Below, piece after piece: positions 60,381 to 64,000 of a DNA stretch of 64,000 nt. Source of the DNA: Epiperipatus broadwayi (Eukaryota; Onychophora; Udeonychophora; Euonychophora; Peripatidae). Both the position numbers and the translations under genes were made by a program. The notes below the pieces were generated by a model. The model worked only from the letters and a program-made list of their open reading frames with translations, did not search any database and had not been told where the DNA came from. The stretch covers positions 4,419,739 through 4,483,738 of the forward strand of contig JAQFVV010000042.1 in the NCBI GenBank assembly GCA_028023455.1, in the 5' to 3' direction. The first letter of the stretch is position 1. Each line of letters starts with the position of its first letter.

Positions 60381-61137
60381 AAGTACATTCACAAAAAAAA
60401 TTGAGGAAAAAAATAAAATAAAAAATAAGATGTCAGTTAAAAAAAAAAAAGAGAAAATATAAAAAAAGAATTAAGAAAAATATAAATAAATAAATGATAA
60501 ATTATGAGAGGATAATAATATAAAAATATGTAATCATAATCAATAAATTTTCAATAAAATTATAAATTAGATTGGTAAAATAAAAGAAAAAAATTTTATA
60601 GTTTGCTTGTGAATGACTCATAATTTATTTATTTCAGAATAAAATTACAATAAAATAGAAAAGCTTTATAGAATAAATATATCTGCTATCCCACATAAAA
60701 CATAATACTTATATAAAGCTAAAACCTTAGTACATGCGCCTTGAGTGCTTAATTTTAACAAGAGAGACCTCTACAAATCATAATGCAAGATTCAACTTTA
60801 TAAAGATAAGAGGGACCCCTCTTATCTCTAACCTATTTTTCGTAATTATATAGGCAAATCTAAAGCATTTTGATTTGGGAGTATGAAGCTAATAAAACAT
60901 AAATAAAGCTGCAATAATTTTTATCTAAATGGATAATATGAATTTAAAATAATATTTGAAGATTTAATATTAAAAATGATTCACAGAAAAAAAAATACTA
61001 TGTCAAAAAAGATTTGGTAATAAAATAGATATAATTATATAAATATTCTTGATTAACTTATTAATAATTTTGATTAAAAAAATAAATAAATGAAAACATT
61101 AATAATTGATTGCTATTGCAAAATGATAAAAAAATAC
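60381..61137. other. Intron, no recognised feature
   Basis: Last part of the 15.2-kb intron, very A-rich, with nothing supportable. Confidence 0.6.
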
Positions 61138-61216
61138 CTTTCTACAGATGTTATTTTTTCACAAAAAAATGCCAATAAAATTACAATATCATCAAAGATG
61201 GTGGAAATATCAGAAC
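61138..61216 (-). CDS. ARFGEF3: ARFGEF3/BIG3 homologue, internal exon 2 of 9
   Basis: A 79-bp exon between acceptor TTTTTTTAG|GTTCTGAT and donor GAAAG|GTATTT. With the preceding G it reads GSDISTIFDDIVILLAFFCE and then KITSVE(S), an amphipathic helix. The vertebrate counterpart has CDDVVSVLTVLCEKLQAAIN: the DD(I/V)V, L and CEK residues coincide. The reading phase is fixed by both neighbours (CTTG|GT in, AG|C out). The splice junction to the exon at 45818-45928 spans about 15.2 kb, most of it transposon. Confidence 0.9.
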
Positions 61217-62065
61217 CTAAAAAAAAAAAAAAAATATCCAAATAAAAATCAAATTAAGTTATACATTTATTGTGTGTTTGTGTATATGCATACGGATATT
61301 TATGTCAAATTATCAGCCTGAAAGCAAAATGAAGTTACTGGCAATCTATTATTATAAGAAAACGATAATATTGCCAATGGGAATGGACTTTCTATAACAT
61401 GAAAAACAAAACTCCAGATAAAGATATATATATATATATAGAAATACAACATTGGATATGAATGCTCAAATGACAACCCATAATACTCGTATACTTCTTT
61501 GATATATATTTTTCGTTCTTTAAAACATTTTTTTGTAGTAATTTTTTGTTGTTGCTTGTCTTGAAATATCTTTTTGATAAATGAATTCAATTACAGCTTT
61601 TTCAAAACATCATCTCTTAGTCATTAATAATAGCAGCTGATATATAGATTTTTATAATACTAATTTTTATAAGATTTATGTTAAGTTCCAATTCTAAAAT
61701 TCTATAATAAAGTGCATTATATTTATTCATGTTATTGAGTAAATTCCTTTGTGATATATCAATAATATATACAAAATTTCAAAAGCCATAGTAATAGAAA
61801 ACATTATCAACAATGAATTAAAGTATATAATAAAATACAATGGTAAAGACTCAATATCAAATAAAAAGAATGAGGATAAATTCTTAAATAAGTTATTTTG
61901 TTGCATTCTGAAAAGTGTAAAAGGAAAGTTGCTAGTTATTACTATGGGGAATTTCATGATAAATCATAGTTCTAGAAATGAATGAAACAGTAATAATACT
62001 ATTAATACTTCCCATACAAAAGTTATAAATATATATACTATATTTTTATATTTTACATTACTTAC
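61217..62065. other. Intron (849 bp)
   Basis: AT-rich with an (AT)n stretch near 61425-61440. The frames at 61300-61590 and 61727-61957 are not supported as coding. Confidence 0.7.
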
Positions 62066-62105
62066 CAAGTGAGATTAAGTCTGAAAGTGGATCTGACACA
62101 TCAGC
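62066..62105 (-). CDS. ARFGEF3: ARFGEF3/BIG3 homologue, internal exon 1 of 9 in window
   Basis: A 40-bp micro-exon between acceptor TTTTTTTAG|GCTGATG and donor CACTTG|GTAAGTAA. In phase 0 it encodes ADVSDPLSDLISL plus the first base of a Gly codon. It is too short for a homology claim alone. It is accepted because its splice sites are good and its phase opens the 61138 exon correctly, giving an acidic linker where vertebrate ARFGEF3 has a poorly conserved acidic one. Upstream exons (encoding the N-terminal repeats) should lie beyond 64000. Confidence 0.75.
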
Positions 62106-62444
62106 CTAAAAAAATAAAATATAAATATATTAATAAGATGTTACTTCTCAAAAATAAAAAAGAGACAAAAATCTATAACTAACTTACATTGTTAGCATAA
62201 AATAAATACTGCACATCATATATATAATCTTGAATGAGTGCCAAATTAAAATTAATACATAAATTAGCTTGTTCATCATTTGACCAACCAGCAAATCAAA
62301 TTGCTATGTTAATAGGACGTCAAAGTTTATAAATGAATATTATAAATGATCTGATTAGCCAGCTATAATTAAATGTTGTATATATATAATAATAAACACA
62401 GTGCTGGAGTATATGTAAATGAAAGAAAATAGACCAATTTCTAT
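62106..62444. other. Intron, no recognised feature
   Basis: AT-rich intron between exon 1 of the window and the LTR copy at 62445. Confidence 0.6.
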
Positions 62445-64000
62445 TATAACGGTCCGAAAAGAAATGGAAGTTGCAATCTTACCGTATCTGCGCTACAGGG
62501 CGCCATCAGGCATTTGAACCTGGAAAATTTATAGAGTAGGCAGATACGCACTGTTAAAGATCCAACTTTTATTTATTAAGACCGTCAGCCCAAGTCACTA
62601 GCTCAGTGAGACGCAGAGATTTATAAAATATAAATTATTTAAAATATATCTTCAATATAAAAAAATAAAAGCCACTGCCAGTAATTAACACACAAACAAC
62701 ATTTATTAACGCACATATATAATCATTTAAAATTTGAGGAATAACATTTATTATTTTAGATTTTAATATTAACTTTTAATTTAAATTATTATTTTAAAAT
62801 TTTAAACCATCCACACAGATGAATTTAATAATATTTTTTTAAGAGTGTCAAGTATGAATAAACTACATAGATTGCATTTGAAAAGAAAATATTCTATCCC
62901 TTATTTAACCTTAGGCTAAAAGTTCGCAGTCAAACCAACGTCAATCCATCTGATATATCAATGTATTCAATGCAGTATGAATACGACAGCACAAATACCA
63001 TACTGTCAGGAATATACATCTGAACAGCTATGGTTTAAAAGACATTGACTCTCTTCCAGACAGGAATGCTACATCTGTCTGGCAAGAACAATAAAAAAAA
63101 AAACTCCATAGGAAGGGACTGCATTTTCCGTCTTACTATCCCTTTATATAGGCAAAAAGGGGATGTGAAGCATATAATACGATCCTGCACGTAGCGAATC
63201 TCATACTACATCTACTAATTACACCTATATATCCAATCCATTGACCCAATTTAACTATAAAACAAATAACCTAAGATTAACCCTCCCTTAATTAATTAAT
63301 ATAACTTTACAAATCTATATAGCCATTCATGCCCGACTTAAATTTAACATTTATATAATTTCGCACAGATGAATTTTATAATAGTTTGTTTTTTTAATGT
63401 TGACAGATCGGCTACATAGATTATACGGTTAAAAACATTTCAAAATAAACATAAACGATCAAAATATAAAGTCACTGATGTAATTGCAGAGGAAAATTTA
63501 CAAGAAACCCAATGGCATTCATCATAAGATGCCGCATTGACACCAATAACTTAAAAGACATCTGAATAAATACATTTTAGATACTCACCATAAGGTATCA
63601 TTATTTACTGAATGCCTATATATTTTAATCAAACATGAAAACAAAAACATAATTAAACGTTAACGAATCTATGCAAGCGTCTATACCCAAATTAAATTTA
63701 ATGCATTTAAATGATTTATACAATAAATATTAATAAAAATTAAAAAAAATGGAAATGATTTTTAGCAAACTCAAATGTATAAAAATTAAACATTAATAAT
63801 TGATTTGAAAAGTCAGATTAAAGTTCATTTAAAAAAAATTATGTTTAGCTTGTCAAATCTTTAAAGTTCTTAATTACTTTTAAAAAGATTTTTCCGTTTA
63901 TATCTTACAGTAGAAGAGCTCCCGGTTCCTGGTGTCAATTCCCATGAAGTCTTTATTTGAAGACCAGTCTATCTGAAGGTGGCCTTAGCTGGTTCAATCC
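62445..64000 (-). mobile_element. LTR-family copy, opposite orientation to 32101-34309, running off the window
   Basis: Plus-strand TATAACGGTCC (a mutated TGTAACGGTCC) begins the copy. The reverse complement of its first 80 bp matches the end of the 32101 solo LTR (GGCGCC(A/C)(T/G) and CAGATA(C/T)G words). The segment 63050-63350 is the inverted counterpart of about 33065-33350 (GACCCAATTTAACTATAAAA versus the same in reverse). Divergence is high, so the family is old. The element may continue beyond 64000. Confidence 0.65.

Noticed and set aside
1-64000. CRISPR array, bacterial operon, rRNA operon or a clearly new multi-gene system
   Set aside because: No regularly spaced repeats with unique spacers, no polycistronic arrangement and no rRNA motifs were seen. 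The window is an animal intron landscape.

Overview
This is a very AT-rich (roughly three quarters A+T by eye), intron- and transposon-dominated stretch of an animal nuclear genome. There are no prokaryotic-style genes. The only host gene I can support is on the minus strand. It is an ARFGEF3/BIG3 homologue (brefeldin A-inhibited guanine nucleotide-exchange protein 3), and nine consecutive internal exons lie between 62105 and 9720. They total 1,896 nt (632 codons), keep reading phase across all eight introns and have GT-AG ends. They align in order with the N-terminal third of vertebrate ARFGEF3, recalled from memory because no search was possible. Both ends of the gene lie outside the window: upstream exons beyond 64000 and downstream exons below 1. 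So nearly the whole window is one gene with introns of 73 bp to about 17 kb.

The introns carry a layered set of mobile elements. From low to high coordinate these are: a tRNA-derived SINE (copies at 82 and 8219); a Penelope-like element remnant with a decayed GIY-YIG endonuclease and inverted terminal blocks (about 685-3665), whose terminal block recurs as a compact inverted-repeat element at 43822-44240; a pogo/Tigger-like MITE (14373-15326); LINE remnants (18440-19500 plus strand, 38850-40420 minus strand); a probable solo LTR richer in G+C than its surroundings (24129-27024); a 549-bp retroposed insert with a poly(A)-like tail and 15-bp target duplication (28398-28976); a solo LTR (32101-34309) with an oppositely oriented relative running off the window end (62445-64000); several foldback elements (12727, 42885, 44589, 46059, 60083); and a nearly complete but non-autonomous Ty3/gypsy-type LTR retrotransposon (50935-59774, minus strand).

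The last element is the most unusual structure. Its two LTRs of about 3.05-3.08 kb exceed its 2.7-kb interior. The interior keeps a primer-binding site, a polypurine tract, a repeat-built Gag-like frame and an integrase C-terminal tail, but no protease, reverse transcriptase or RNase H. It is inserted inside a foldback element whose arms now lie about 9.3 kb apart.

The organism cannot be fixed from this window. ARFGEF3 orthology, long AT-rich introns, Penelope-like elements and gypsy LTR elements suit an invertebrate metazoan, for example an arthropod such as an arachnid, but that is inference. I found no rRNA gene, no intact tRNA gene, no CRISPR array and no clearly novel protein system.
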